This document shows, piece after piece, positions 12,640 through 25,193 of a stretch of 64,000 nucleotides of DNA. The position numbers and the translations under genes are program-made. The DNA comes from Cordia subcordata. Taxonomy: Eukaryota > Streptophyta > Magnoliopsida > Boraginales > Cordiaceae. Numbering within the stretch: position 1 is the stretch's first letter; every line of letters starts with the position of its first letter. The DNA lies in the NCBI GenBank assembly GCA_028554755.1, contig JAPTOF010000009.1:4475501-4539500 (forward strand), in the 5' to 3' direction. The notes beneath the pieces are model-generated. The model was not told the origin of the DNA. It saw only the letters and a program-made list of their open reading frames with translations, and made no database searches.

Positions 12640-13822
12640 AAAAATGTTTTGTTTAGTATTGTGAAGAGGATTACTTGTGCTTGATTGAGTATGATTGACC
12701 CAAATGCTTCTTGGTGGTCCTTAGTATCCTTTTCCCCACCACCGGAGCATGTTCCTTTTGCATATCGCTTGTGTGGAAGTTTTATGAATCCAACTATTTT
12801 TTGTCCCCAATGAAGATTCCCCATCTAGGGCTAGTGCTAACTAGGACCCCCATAGTCATACATCATCTCATGTATCTTTATTTAGAAATTATGACTATAG
12901 GGATGCATATTCTTGTTATTGCAATCTATGTGGAAGCCATGCTTACGATTCCAATGCTTGTCCCACCTTTCACGCTTATCCCCGATTGCATGTAATGCCC
13001 AATGCCCCTAGGAATCATATGCCCATGCATGCATCTTCATCCTATTATTATGATTCTAGGGAGCAACATCATGCATTTTCATATTGGCGTCAAGATGACT
13101 TTTTATTCGGTACACCTCCTTGCATTGAATCTTTCCCATCATCTTTTCCCACCCACCTGTCCTTTGAGTTATACAATGGTTTTGCTTATAGTAATCCTAA
13201 TCAAGTTGTCTACCATTTCTAGTCGGTTGAGCCCTCTTCTTTTAGGTCTTCTTCACAAGAGGAAATGCTTGACTATCTCTATCTCCCCTCCAATCCAATC
13301 AAGAGGAACTGGAGAGTTTGAAGCGAGACACAAAATCTCTAAGTGAGCATTTGAAGAGCATGGTTGAGAGTGTACAACTCATAAGCGAGAATGTTGAGTT
13401 ACCTTTAGAACAAGATGAAGAGATAGGAGAGAGACCTAGAGATGAGAGAAATAGTGGTATGATGTTTTGGACAGACGATTAGAAAAAGAGGTCGATAAAG
13501 AGATCACATCTTGTAGTGAGTTTGAGAATGAGCTTGATGATAATTTGGTTCTTGATGACTCTCATGAATATGTTTTAGAGGAAATAGTACCCTATCCTCC
13601 TAAGCTTTCAACGCCTTCCATTGAGTTGCGTGAGCCTTTTCTTTCTTCTCATCCTACACATTCCACACTCTTGGAGGTTGAGTCTCATGATCATAGCACT
13701 TATTTTCATTTCAAGTCCTCATTTAGGGAGTCTAGGGTATACACCTCCTTTGCGCACACATTTTTGTTTGATGTTTCCTGGTAGGATCTTGAAAAGGGGT
13801 ACATTGAACATCCATTACCCCA
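12640..13822 (+). pseudogene. Element B internal gag-like remnant
   Basis: No long frame is intact, but pieces look protein-coding. At about 12890-13220 one frame has CNLCGSHAYDSNAC, a near zinc knuckle with Tyr where the His of CX2CX4HX4C should be, followed by His/Met/Ser-rich sequence. At 13467-13784 a Glu/Asp-rich stretch is open. No protease or polymerase motif is seen. The segment ends at CCCCA, where element C inserted, and the element continues at 28886. A decayed gag or a protein private to this non-autonomous family are both possible. Confidence 0.45.
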
Positions 13823-15119
13823 TGTAGGTGCAAATATCTTAAGGAGGGTGAATTAAGATATAATTTCTAATTTTCATTTTTAAAAGTTCTGAGACATTTA
13901 ACAAATTCTTTCAAGCAATATATGAAACACAATATAAGCAATTTAAGCAAATAAGATAATAAAAGTATAAATAGAAGAGAGACAAACGATTTAAGATAGT
14001 TTGGCCAAGCCTATGTCCACCGCCCAAGGATGCTCCCCTTAGGACTTCAACAACCTTCACTAAGATGCTTCTTCAAATCTTGGTGAAGCACAAACCAATT
14101 TCTTACACCTCCTTGAAGTTCAACTTCAAAGAACCTAAGAGTTTCACTTTTTAGGATTTCCCCACACTTTACAAGCTTTAATGAATAAATCTCACAAGAA
14201 TTCTAGCTCTCAAAGTGTGTATATAATCAAAGGAATAAGAAATGATAGAATTTGAAAATTTTCTTCTCAAAAAGAAGATATTCCATTGAATGAAGCTCTT
14301 GAAAGCTCAAAGATATTGCAAGAATGACTCAAAGCTTGATTGAATGATGATATAAGATTTTTGCACATTTGAATTTGTAATGAAGGTGTATTTAAAAAGT
14401 TTTGAGTGTTAGGGATTTGGTAGATGAGGAAAAGTGGAAGAAATGGTCCAGAATGGTAATAAACGGCTAGTGCATTTATTGTAGCAGTCCGTTCAGCCGG
14501 TCGACTGGCTTCCTCTTGGACCTTACTGACTAGGCCGGATGCCTTAGCCAGTCAATCATCTAGGGAGTCCAGCTTTGTCCTTCATCTTCTGACTTGGTTG
14601 GACGACCCACCCAGGTTAGCCAGCTGACTAGCTAGGGGGTTCGGCCACTTTAGAAAGTGAAGTAAAGCCAAACTTTTGCCAAAACTTTTTGTAGTGCAGT
14701 TTTCATAACTCCAAATCATTTTGAGATAATTTGTAAATACTTTCTATGACTTGAAACACTTCAAAAAACACATTTTTACTCTTCATGTGCATTCAAATTC
14801 ATTTGTGCTTTTATGAAATCAAATATGCAAGAGTTTTAAAAGATGTTTGAAAGGAAGTTTGAGCCACACATATACAATATTTAGGCATTTCACAAAAGAC
14901 CAAAAAGAATGCCCGGTACCCCTTATGACGTCTCTTCTCTTCCTTATGCCTTCTCATCTTCTTATTCTTCAAATAATGTGTTTTTGCTCATCTTCTTCCA
15001 TTTTTCAAGCATCTACTGATGCATTTAAGCACTTATCTTCACAAGATGCCTTTAGTCAAACAATTATAAATGCATATAAATTTTCATCATCAAAATTAAT
15101 AGCAAATATTTAGCCAGCA
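13823..15119 (-). repeat. 3' LTR of element C
   Basis: 1297 bp. On the plus strand it starts TGTAGGTGCAAATATC and ends TTTAGCCAGCA. It includes a GC-rich motif cluster at about 14490-14645 (GTCGAC at 14500) shared with other LTRs here. Confidence 0.92.
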
Positions 15120-15131
15120 ATCTCCCCCTTT
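15120..15131 (-). promoter_or_regulatory. polypurine tract of element C
   Basis: The plus strand ATCTCCCCCTTT reads AAAGGGGGAGAT on the minus strand, directly before the 3' LTR: the plus-strand primer position. Confidence 0.8.
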
Positions 15132-15855
15132 TTGATGATGACAAATTTTTTAAGATATGAGCAAAGGTACTCCCCCTAAATATATGCATTCCTTTTTCAA
15201 ATAAAGATGTATTTGGGAAAATACTTCCCCTATCAAATTTAACTCATACATATTTTGAAAGCAATCATCAAAAACATTTTCCTTAATGCACAAGTGATCA
15301 ACTCATGTAAATCAACTATCATGCAAATCTACTATTAATCATCCATATAAGCTCATAAGTATATCACCATATAATTATCCAACTAAGTGAGCTATATTAA
15401 CTCACAAGTAAATCACCATAAGCAAATCAAGTTAGCAAATCATCATATTAACTCATAAGCAATTCAAGTAAGCAAATCAACATATTAACTTATAAGCAAT
15501 TCAAGTTAGCAAATCGACTTCTCCTTCTCCTTTTCTCCTTTGCTCCTTTTCCTTTTCTTTTTATTTCTCCCCCTTTGGCATAAAAAATTAATAGGGAAGC
15601 AAGAAGAGAATGCAAGTAAAGATAGTATGAACTGAAAATGTTAATCCTTGAAATAAGAACGAAGACAATACGATCAGTAAAAAAAAAAAGCAAAGTCAAA
15701 AGGTTGAAAACCAACTAAAAGTGAACTAAAATTGTTTTCTAATGCTAAGAACGAGTTTCTAAATATGAAAATCAGAGTGCTCGATCATGGTGATCTCTGA
15801 AGAACTCCTGCATGTCAGAATGCATACTCGCCATCTCTGAATCAATGTGTTCCCT

Positions 15856-17155
15856 TCAAAGAGTGAGCTCATTCCATTTGTTCGTCATTGTGGCCCTCAT
15901 TTCTCTCATTCCTGTGTTCAAAGCCTGCAACTGGAAAAGAATCTGAGCAATCATCGAGGGGTCTTCTTGTTGACCCATTGAGCTAGACCCTGTACCTCGT
16001 TGAATCTCATCTCGGCATTGCTCATCAATATGCCCCTGTGCCCGTGATTCTCTTATCACTCTCCTAAAAGTAGCTTCTTCGGGATCTAATTCCTCATCTT
16101 CTGAGGTGCTAACAACTATGGGTATTGTTCCTGCTATGCCTATGTCAGCTTTACCCTCATGTTCTAGCTCTACATCTTCTTCTAAAGTAATGTCTATTCC
16201 CTCAAGCATATCATCGAGTTGTTATGCATCAGGCCCATAGATAGGATTATGAAAGTGGTTCCCTTCTTTGTTCTATTCTTAATCGCTACCTGAGTGTCTT
16301 GGGGCAAATTTTTAAATGTTTCTCTATTTATAGGTTCCCCATTGTATCAGTAGATGCCCATAAAATTCATATAAAGCATATCAAAGTTCCAAGCAAACTT
16401 TATCTATGGAGCATTTGAAGAAATCTTGAAGTGTGAGAAAATATGCATTAAAGCCATACCATATCCAAGAGTAGTTGTTTATCCTCTATCCTTTCCACTA
16501 ATATGTAACATATGTTGTAGGATAAGGAAAGGTAGAGTAATCTTAACCCCCTTTTTCAAGCTATAAAAGATATAGGCATCCATGACTGGTATCTTACCAT
16601 CAATGATATTCCTCGGGAGAATTACTTTACTAATTATTTTGGAAGCAATTCTCTTGTTAAAATCAATATCTTTCAATAAGGGAAGAATTAATTCTGAATC
16701 CTTAGGCCCTACATCCTTGCACATAAAATCTATAACTTCTTTTGGCTTATTAGTGCCCTTAATCCCTTCCGGCCACCCTTGGCTATTATAATGTCCTTCT
16801 CTGTCTACAGGCATATGAAAGATTTTTTGCAAAGTTTCCTCATTAAGCACAAACTTTACCCCACACACAGTTGAAGTTAACTCAAGTTTCGGGCTCCTAC
16901 AATATACTTCAAGATTTTCATAGAATTCTATCACTAATCTATCTTGAAAATCACAATGTAGATGCATAAACATATACCAATCATCAAATAGTGATAGAAC
17001 ATCAGTGCTAGCGAAATTTGAGTCAACAAGATATTTACTGTATAATATCGAATGTTTCCCTTGAATCTTTGATAGGGAGGTGGTGGAGGAGATTTTGTTC
17101 TTGCCCTTTTTCCTCTTCTCCCACGTTCTTGACTTCTAGTCCATAGATTCACCAT
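15856..17155 (-). pseudogene. Element C ORF3 after pol (putative plant transposon protein-like)
   Basis: On the minus strand it starts at 17155 with MVNLWTRSQERGRRGKRART, a basic, NLS-like N-terminus followed by a proline run. A one-base shift near 17055 moves to the frame of the 164-codon piece 16973-16479. Landmarks there: EFYENLEVYC, GHYNSQGWPEG, LPLLKDIDFNKR, VILPRNIIDGKIPVMDA and LPFLILQHML. A further open piece, 16209-15856, is acidic (EDVELEHE, STSEDEELDPEEATF) and ends with a helical stretch. Matching sequence in A (9739-10504 and 32396-33034) shows that both pieces belong to one protein of roughly 450-500 aa. Position equals the Sirevirus env-like ORF; the fold looks like PF20167, an assignment I could not test. 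Confidence 0.6.
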
Positions 17156-17339
17156 GATTTTGAGTATTTTCGGAAGATTGAATCGGTGAAAACAAGTTTT
17201 TTGATGTGGGTAATCAAAATATCAGAGGAATTTTGGAAGAAATTGAATGAAAGTTAAAGAATTGCAAGTGGGTTTTGAGAGAGTTTTAGGTTTATGGTTA
17301 AAATTTTGAGAATAATTTGAGAGAATTTGGGGTTAAAAC

Positions 17340-17475
17340 CGCCAATTTTAACCTTGTTCGTGCTCAGCCAGTTGACCAGCTGTCACGGGGGTTGACCGGC
17401 TAGGTCAACCGGCTGGATCAAAGAGCAGAAAAAAAATTTTGTTTTAGCCGGATGCCTAATTGCCGGCCGGGTCAG
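17340..17475 (-). repeat. GTCGAC-type motif cluster between pol and ORF3 of element C
   Basis: Degenerate copies of the motif family: CAGCCAGTTGACCAGCTG, GGTTGACCGGCTAGGTC and CAACCGGCTGGATC. All have GTTGAC/GTCAAC for GTCGAC, as expected from CpG decay. Equivalent in place to 9420-9535 of element A. Confidence 0.55.
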
Positions 17476-17534
17476 AAAGTGCAAAAATGCATACTTTTCC
17501 ATGCCCAAGCCATATAAACACATATATATGTATT

Positions 17535-18818
17535 TCAACCACTTTTTATCATTCCAATTTCTCTACTGATCTTGCAAAATTGATCCTCATGCAATGGTTT
17601 AGTAAAAATATCAACAACTTGATGTGGAGTATCAACAATAAAAATATCAACAACTTGATGTGGAGTATCAACAAATTCAAGTATGATATCTCTTTTTTGT
17701 ACATGATCTCTAATGAAATGGTGCCTAATCTCAATATGCTTAGTTCTTGAATCTTGATTTGGATTTTTAGTGAGATTAATTGCACTAGTATTATTACAAT
17801 ATATGCGAACATGATCATATTGCAAACCATAATCAAGTAAATTTTGTTTCATCCATAAAATTTGAGCTACACAACTACCAGCTACAATATATTCTACTTT
17901 GGTAGTAGAAATAGCAACACTGTTTTGTTTCCTACAGGACCAAGATACTAAGGAATGTCCTAGGAATTGGCAAGTTCCACTAGTGCTTTTATGGTCTACT
18001 TTGCAACCAGTGTAGTTAGCATCAGAGAATCCACATAAGTCAAATAACATTCCTTTTGCATACCCAAGCCCTGGATTAATTGTTCCCTTAAAGTATCTAA
18101 TGATTCTTTTTAGAATAATTAAGTGAATTTTCTTAGGGTTAGATTGAAATCGAGCACATAAGCACACTGCAAACATGATATTAGGTCTAGAAGCAGTTAA
18201 ATATGATAGGCTGCCGATCATACTTCTGTATTTCTTTTCGTCTACAGGTTTTCCTTTTTCATCCTTATCTAACTTTGTTGAGGGGCTCATGGGAGTTCCA
18301 ATCTCCTTTGTATATTCAAGTCCAAATTTTTTTATAATTTCCTTGGTGTATTTGGCATGATTGATGAAGATCTCCTCCTTTGCTTGTTTGATTTCGAGTC
18401 CAAGGAAGAAAGTTAACTCTCCCATCATACTCATCTCGAACTCCTTGTGCATACACTTGGAAAAGCTCTCACATAAAGACACATTAGTAGCACCAAAAAT
18501 TATATCATCAACATAGATTTGGACAAGTAGAATGTCATTCCCTTCTCTTTTAATAAACAAGGTAGAATCAAGTTTTCCTCTTTCAAAGTTGTTTTCCACA
18601 AGAAATCTACTAAGTCTTTCATACCAAGCTTTAGGAGCTTGTTTTAAACCATATAATGCTTTTTCTAGTTTAAAAACATGATTAGGAAAACAAGAATCTT
18701 CAAAATCGGGGGATTGTTCAACATAAACTTCTTCTTCAATAAATCCATTTAAAATGGCACTTTTGACATCCATTTGATAAAGTTTGAAGTCCATGTAGCA
18801 TACGAATGCTAGTAACAT
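17535..18818 (-). CDS. Element C RT and RNase H, open 427-codon segment
   Basis: The longest intact pol segment in the window. RT landmarks: KLYQMDVKSAILNGFIEEEV, KALYGLKQAPKAWYERL and the catalytic IYVDDIIFG box at about 18510, all intact. The connection region (GTPMSPSTKL, YRSMIGSLSYLTASRP) and RNase H (DANYTGCKVDHKSTSG, SWSCRKQNSVAISTTKVEY, then NNTSAINLTKNP) follow. In the last part an in-frame 36-bp tandem duplication repeats VDTPHQVVDIFI (17605-17675). The segment is not a complete gene: the upstream RT start and integrase lie in another frame, so it is a surviving stretch of pol whose first ATG is just an internal Met. Confidence 0.88.
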   Translation of the reverse strand: MLLAFVCYMDFKLYQMDVKSAILNGFIEEEVYVEQSPDFEDSCFPNHVFKLEKALYGLKQAPKAWYERLSRFLVENNFERGKLDSTLFIKREGNDILLVQIYVDDIIFGATNVSLCESFSKCMHKEFEMSMMGELTFFLGLEIKQAKEEIFINHAKYTKEIIKKFGLEYTKEIGTPMSPSTKLDKDEKGKPVDEKKYRSMIGSLSYLTASRPNIMFAVCLCARFQSNPKKIHLIILKRIIRYFKGTINPGLGYAKGMLFDLCGFSDANYTGCKVDHKSTSGTCQFLGHSLVSWSCRKQNSVAISTTKVEYIVAGSCVAQILWMKQNLLDYGLQYDHVRIYCNNTSAINLTKNPNQDSRTKHIEIRHHFIRDHVQKRDIILEFVDTPHQVVDIFIVDTPHQVVDIFTKPLHEDQFCKISREIGMIKSG

Positions 18819-20324
18819 ACGAATGGATTCAAGTCTAGCTACAGGAGCGTTAGTCTCATCGTAATCAATTCTTTCTTCATGATTGTATCCTTGAGATGCT
18901 AGTCTAGCCTTGTTCCTAGTTATTATTCCGACTTCATCTAGTTTGTTTCAATACCCATTTTGTTCCAATTACCGGTCTATTTTTAGGCCTTTCAACTAGC
19001 TTCCATACTTTATTTCTATTAAATTGGTTAAGCTCTTCTTGTATGGGAATTATCCAATTTTCATCAAGTAAAGCTTCTTTTACATTTTTGGGTTCTATAT
19101 GAGAGATAAATGCATGATGCTCACCAAAAGTACTAATGCTACGCCTAGTTCTTACACCTTCATTTGGGTTATCGAGAATTAGATCTTGAGGATGGTTTCT
19201 TACAAACTTCCAACTTTTCGGTATGTCTTCAAGAGTTTCTTTGGTTTCAACACTTCCTTTGTTTGAGCCTTGTCCATTTTCGTCATTGGCTTGAAACCTC
19301 CTTTCTTGTTGTTCTTCTTCTTGCTTTGCATCCTCTTGTTTTGTTGGTTTTTCTTTGTCTTTTGGAGTTAGATCTTCAAGTGTTGTCTTTTCCAAAAGAT
19401 AACCTACATTGTCAATCTCCTTTCTCGGCTCAAATGGATTAGTCTTATCATATGTAAAATGCATTGATTCTTCTACAACAAGAGTTCTTTTATTATATAC
19501 CTTATATGCTTTGCTCTTTGTGGAATAACCTAAAAATATCCTTGATTCGATTTAACATCAAATTTCCTTAAGTGGTCCTTAGTATTTAGAATAAAGCATT
19601 TACAACCAAATACTTTGAAGTATGATATTTTAGGTGTTTTACCATGCCATAATTCATATGGAGTTTTATTTAAGATAGGTCTAATCAATACTCTATTTTG
19701 TACATAGCATACGGTATTTATAGCTTCACTCTAAAAATATGTTGGTAAGTTGTGTTCTTTTAGCATAGTTCTTGCCATTTCTTGTAATATATGATTCTTC
19801 CTCTCTACTACCCCATTTTGTTGAGGAGTACGAGGGGCCGAAAAGTTGTGTTCAATGTCATGTTCATCACAAAAGTTCATGAAAGGAGTGTTCACATATT
19901 CGGTACCATTATCACTACAGATGCAAGTTATAAAATAGCCTTTCTCATTTTGCACTTTTCTACACAATCTTGCAAATTCATTGAAGGAATCATTTTTATG
20001 TGCAAGAAACATGACCCGTGTAAATCTAGTGTTATCATCTACTACAACAAATGTATATCTAGATCCTCATAAGCTAGCCACATCAATGGGTCCAAACAAA
20101 TCCATATGTAATAGTTGCAATACTCTATTTGTTGAAACTTTATTTAGGGATTTGAAGGATGTCTTATGTTGTTTTCCTAGTTGACAAGCATCACAAATTT
20201 TGTCTTTTTCAAATTTTAGCTTTGGTAAGTCTCTAACTAGATCATGCTTTGACAAATCATTCAATAAGCTCATCCTAGCATGTCCTATTCTTCTATGCCA
20301 TAACCAAGCATTATCATGCACAAC
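18819..20324 (-). pseudogene. Element C integrase and start of RT, frameshifted
   Basis: Minus-strand pieces: 20321-20067 (gag-pre-integrase, WLWHRRIGHARMS with the HHCC-type CDACQLG), 20012-19731 and 19464-18934. The catalytic triad of the rve domain is visible: D in VVDDNTRF, D in CSDNGTEY, E in GVVERKN. The C-terminal part has KVFGCKCFILNTKDHLRKFD. A one-base shift near 18945 separates KWVLKQ from NKLDEVG at the RT start. The upstream end is cut by element D, whose GGATA target copy lies at 20325-20329. Confidence 0.85.
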
Positions 20325-20329
20325 GGATA

Positions 20330-20509
20330 TGTTAAGTGTGGAGTGTTAGGTAATATATTATGTTATTGTAATAAGTCTCTCTTCCACATTGGAAGAGATA
20401 TCATATTTGTTGCTTTCATAATATTATAAACAGAGCATGTTGGTACACTAAAAAGGTACGAAGCCTTTAAACCATTCTCTCTCTCCTTAAGTCTCTTTCC
20501 TTATTAACA
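20330..20509 (+). repeat. 5' LTR of element D
   Basis: 180 bp, TGTTAAGTGTGGAG...CCTTATTAACA, with an ATATTATAAACAGAG TATA-like stretch near the middle that fits an LTR promoter. Confidence 0.94.
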
Positions 20510-20523
20510 TGGTATCTAGAGCC
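20510..20523 (+). promoter_or_regulatory. PBS of element D (initiator tRNA-Met)
   Basis: TGGTATCTAGAGCC abuts the LTR; tRNA-Met type with one extra base, as in element A. Confidence 0.85.
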
Positions 20524-20988
20524 AACCCTAACTGTTGTCTAAACTATTAACCTTAACCCTAACATAATATATATATATATACATATATATATGTATATAT
20601 ATAACCCACCACAAAATACCATTACTAGCAGAGATGTTGTCCTTAGACAACCTTGGACGTCGCTTTCTCGTCACCGGTAGACAATCCACGCGCCACCACG
20701 CACTGCCAGCCGTCGCCACGTGCAGCCACCGGAGCTCTGACCAGCCACTATCTCCGACCAGAATACTCGCGCCGGTCTACCCATCTCCGCTGTCTGGTTG
20801 GTTTCTCAAGACTCTTTCTCAATCATGCGTTATTTATGATCAACAGACTCTTTGAGTTATAAAAATTATTAAAAAAAACAGAGATAAAAAAATGCAGAAT
20901 TAATTTTCTCTTGATCTTTTCATTATTGCATTAGCCTGTGGGAATGCTATTGTTATAGTGTAGGTTACTGCACATTTAATTCACTTTT

Positions 20989-21965
20989 TTGGTTATTATG
21001 GAATCTGATTCTACCGAGAAAACAGAGACTCATTCAAAGTCCTCAAGAAATCAAGTTGTTGCTACTTCATCAGTTGTTGTCCCCTCTTTTTTTGGTACTT
21101 CTACCGTTACTACAATCAAATTGAATGGTAAAAATTACTCATCAAGGTCTGTGGCTATCAACATTTGGTTTCTTGGGCAAGGATTAGAAGACCATCTATC
21201 CTCTGATTGCTCGTCTGGTTTATCTGTGGTTGACTCTCGTACCTGGTGCCTTGTCGATGCCCAGTTGGTGAGTTTGCTCTAGCAATCCATGGAAGATTCT
21301 ATTCAAACATGCTTTCGGAATTGCCAAACCTGTAAATCTATATGGACATTTGCTAAAGTACAATATTCTCATCAAGTTACTCGTGCATTTGATGTTGTAT
21401 CTGATATGTTGTGAGCCAGGCAGATATGGAGTTGACATATTATTACAGCCAGTTTTACAATTCTATGATTGAATTTTGTGAACTTTTCCCCCTTAGTATA
21501 GACCCCACAGAGATAGCACAATAATGGGATAATTTGTGCTTGATCTTCTGGTTACACAAACTTCATCCTTAATATGATGCTGTACGTTCTCAATTGTTAT
21601 CTAGCTCTACCTTGCCAACTCTAGATGATGCTTATGCTTGATTTTTGGTTCGCAAAATGATCAATCTGCCTTGGTTGCTCCTACATCAACCCGTGATGAT
21701 AACTTTGATCGTGGGGGTCACGATAAAGGTTGTGGTACTTCTGGACGAGGGAGAGGTCGCTCAAATGGCTAGCGCCCTCGTTTTAGTTACTGTAATAAAC
21801 TTGGTCATGTTTGAGAAAATTGTTGGACTCTTCATGGTCATCCTTCCTATGTTGCCAATACAGTCCAGACAAATTTGGTCAAGTCTTCTACTTCTGCGGT
21901 TCCTACTTCAGTGACGATTACAGGGGATGAATATTCTGAGTTCCTACATTATAAGGCATCTAAAT
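20989..21965 (+). pseudogene. Element D gag, decayed
   Basis: An open start (20998 MESDSTEKTETHSK) leads into a copia gag N-terminus with KLNGKNYSSRSVAINIWFLG and GLEDHL; a TAG at 21280 ends the first piece. Later pieces in other frames keep CFRNCQTCKSIW and a knuckle-like CNKLGHV...NC near 21790-21830. Many stops and frame changes. Confidence 0.78.
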
Positions 21966-24900
21966 AAGCTGTGTATCCCACTTTAACTGCCTTTTTTGCC
22001 CAGGCTAGCCCATCCAAAGCTTTTATGACTCGTGTTGTACCTGACCTTGGTCCTTGGATTTTGATTCCGGTGCATCTGATAATATTTGTGGTAATGTCCG
22101 TTTACTCTCTGATTTTAGACCTGGTATGTTTTCACATGTTACACTTGCAAAGGGTCGTCTACCTCTGTTTGTGGAATTGGTATGGCAATTTCTACATCTA
22201 ATCTTCCCCTATCATCTGTTCTGTATCTTCTGAAATTCCTTTTTAACCTTTTATCTATTAGTCAGCTTACCAAACTACTTAACTGTTATGTAACATTTAC
22301 TACTGACTCTGTGTCCATCTAGGATTTGAAGACCAGCGCAAAGATTGGTACCGGGCGTGAGAAACGAGGACTCTACTATCTCGATGTCTTTCTGTCTACC
22401 ACATGTGTTGTTGCCCCTCACCAGAACAAGTCCACTCTTGTCTTGGTCATCCTTCCCTGCCTAATCTCAAGAAAATGGTTCCTAGTTTAGGGTCAGTCAA
22501 AGAATTGTCTTGTGAGTCATATCAGTTAGGTAAGAATAGTCGTAGTTCTTTCATTAATCGAGTCAATAAACGGGCTACTGCTCCCTTTGCTCTTGTTCAT
22601 TATGATATTTGGGGTCCCTATCGAACTAGTTCTAAATCTAGGTTTCATTATTTTGTTACGTTTATTGATGATTATTCCTGTATGACATGGTTGTTTTTAA
22701 TGAAAGAACGTTCTGAGGTGTTTTCTATTTTTACCCTATTTTATGCTGAAATTTACACACAATTTGGGGTTTCTATTTAGGTTCTTCGTAATGACAATGC
22801 GAAAGAATACTTTTCTTCTTCTTTTTCTTCTTTTCTATCTTCTCATGGCATTCTTCACTAGTCGTCTTATTCGCATACTCCACAACAAAATGGAGTAGCT
22901 GAAAGGAAGAATCGTCATCTCATTGAGACGGCTTGTACTCTTCTTCTTCATAGACATGTACCTCTTCATTTTTGGGATGATGCAATCCTAACATCGTGCT
23001 ATCTTATCAACCATATGCCATCCTCTGTGTTACATGGTCAAATACCGTTCTCTATTTTGTTCCCTCGAGATGCTATTTACATGCTTCCTCCTTGGGTTTT
23101 TGGATGTGTCTGCTTTGTCTACAATCTTTTCCCTGTGGTAGATAAGTTAGGCCTTCGATCTATCAATTGTGTGTTCCTTAGGTACTTTCGGCATCAAAAG
23201 GGTTACCATTGTTACTCTCCTGAATTACATCGATGGTTTGTGTAAGCTGATGTTACCTTCTTTGAACATACTTCCTTTTTCCCCTCTACCACCACTTCTG
23301 ATACCGTGGTTGAGTCTTTACCACTTCTAGTACCTACCTTCGATACGTCTTTGGCCCCTTCTCCTACTCCAGATGCTACTTCATCATTGCCTTCTACTGT
23401 ATGTCTAGATAGACCAGACCTACGAGTTTATTCACGCAAACCACATCTGTTGCCACTTGTCCCGGTATCACCTGATTCGCCACCTTCAGATCCAATTTCT
23501 GCTCAATCGTCTAATCTTGACATGCCCATTGCTCTTTGTAAAGGTACTCGTTTTTGCACCATTAAGCACCCTATATCTAACTTTGTGTCTTACTCTTCTT
23601 TGTCTCCTTCATATGCATCCTTTGTTGCATCTCTTTCTTCTGTTTCCATTCCTAAGTTTGTGGCAGAGGCATGTGCTCATCTTGGTTGGTGGGCTGCTAT
23701 GCTTGAAGAGATGTCTGTGTTACATCATAATGGAACTTGGGAGTTAGTTGACTTGCTAGCCGGCAAGTCTCTTGTTGGTTGTTGATGGGTGTATATAATG
23801 AAGGTCTCACCAGATGGTCAGGTGGATCATTTAAAGGCTTGACTTGTGGCCAAGCGTTACATACAGGTCTATGGACTTAATTATGGTGACACATTTTCTC
23901 CTGTTGCTAAGATGCCATTTGTTCGTATTTTTCTTTCCTTAGCAGCTATTCACCATTGATCACTTCATCAATTGGATATCAAGAATGTTTTCCTGAATGG
24001 TGATATTGATAAGGAAGTGTATATGGAGCAACCGCCAAGGTTTGTTGCTCAGGGGGAGTCTTAGAAAGTATGTCGCTTAAAGAAAGCCCTGTATGCTCTC
24101 AAGCAATCTTCAAGGGCATGGTTTGGATGCTTCAGTACTGCAGTTCTGGAATTTGGCATGACTATTTGTAATATAGACCATTCGGTGTTCTATCGATGCT
24201 CATCTGGTAAACGGCTTCTTTTGATTGTGTATGTAGATTATATTGTCATAACAGGTGATGATAGCAACGAGATTGATGAGTTGAAGGCCTTTCTTCACTA
24301 GCAATTTCAAACCAAAGACCTAGGGCCACTTTACTATTTTTTGGATATTGAGGTTGCACAGTCGAAGCAAGGGGTATTTATTACTCAACGTAAATATGCA
24401 TTAGATACATTAAGTAAGGCAGGGTTACTTGGCGCGCGACCTTGTGACTCACCTATGGACCCAAATGTGAAGCTCTTTCCAAATGAAGGGGAGTTGATAT
24501 CAAATCCGAGAAGATACAAAAGGTTAGTTGGAAAAATCAATGACCTTATAGTTACTTGACCAGATATCTCATTTGCAGTAAGTGTTGTTAGTCAGCTTCT
24601 GAACTCTCCACGAGAAAGACATTGGGAAGCAGTCATTCGAATCTTAAGGTATATTAAAGGCTCACCTGGGAAAGGCTTGGTTTATAGTGACCATAGGCAC
24701 ATGGAGGTTGTTGGGTACTCACACGCTGATTCGGCAGGTAGTCTTACTGATAGGAGGTCCACCTCTAGTTTCTGTGTGTTCGTCGGAGGAAATCTTGTTT
24801 CTTGAAATAGTAAGAAACAAGATGTAATGGCCCGTTTAAGTGCTAAATCAAAATATCGAGCTATGGTAGCAGCCACTTGTGAGTTGATATGGGTAAAAAA

Positions 24901-25186
24901 TCTTCTGAAAGAGATTCAAGTCACCTGTTCAAGTCCTATGAAACTTGTTTGCGATAATCAGGTTGCGATACATATTGCTACAAACCCAGTGTTTCATAAA
25001 AGGACTAAACACATTGAGATAGATTGTCACTTTGTTAGGCAGAAGCTATTATCTAAGGAGAATATTACTTCTTTCGTTAGCTCGAGTGATCAGTTAGCTG
25101 ATTTATTTACAAAGTCTCTTGGTGGTTCTCGAGTTAAATATATTTGTAACAAGCTGGGCACTTATGATATATATGCTCCAACTTGA
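21966..25186 (+). pseudogene. Element D pol, decayed
   Basis: Integrase: LGHPSLPNLKKM at about 22440, then DYSCMTWL, NDNAKEYF and NGVAERKN (acidic triad residues present). RT: HQLDIKNVFLNGDIDKEVYM at about 23970, KKALYALKQSSRAW, and the catalytic box reading VYVDYIVI at about 24230, so the second Asp of YVDD is Tyr. RNase H: SKKQDVMARLSAKSKYRAM, DNQVAIHIATNPVFHKRTK. The last piece ends at 25184 (GTYDIYAPT) a few bases before the right LTR. Stops occur about every 100-150 codons. Confidence 0.88.
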
Positions 25187-25193
25187 GGGGGAG

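Noticed and set aside
17460..20184. Plus-strand open frames opposite C pol
   Set aside because: The minus strand carries recognisable RT, RNase H and integrase motifs; the plus frames carry none.
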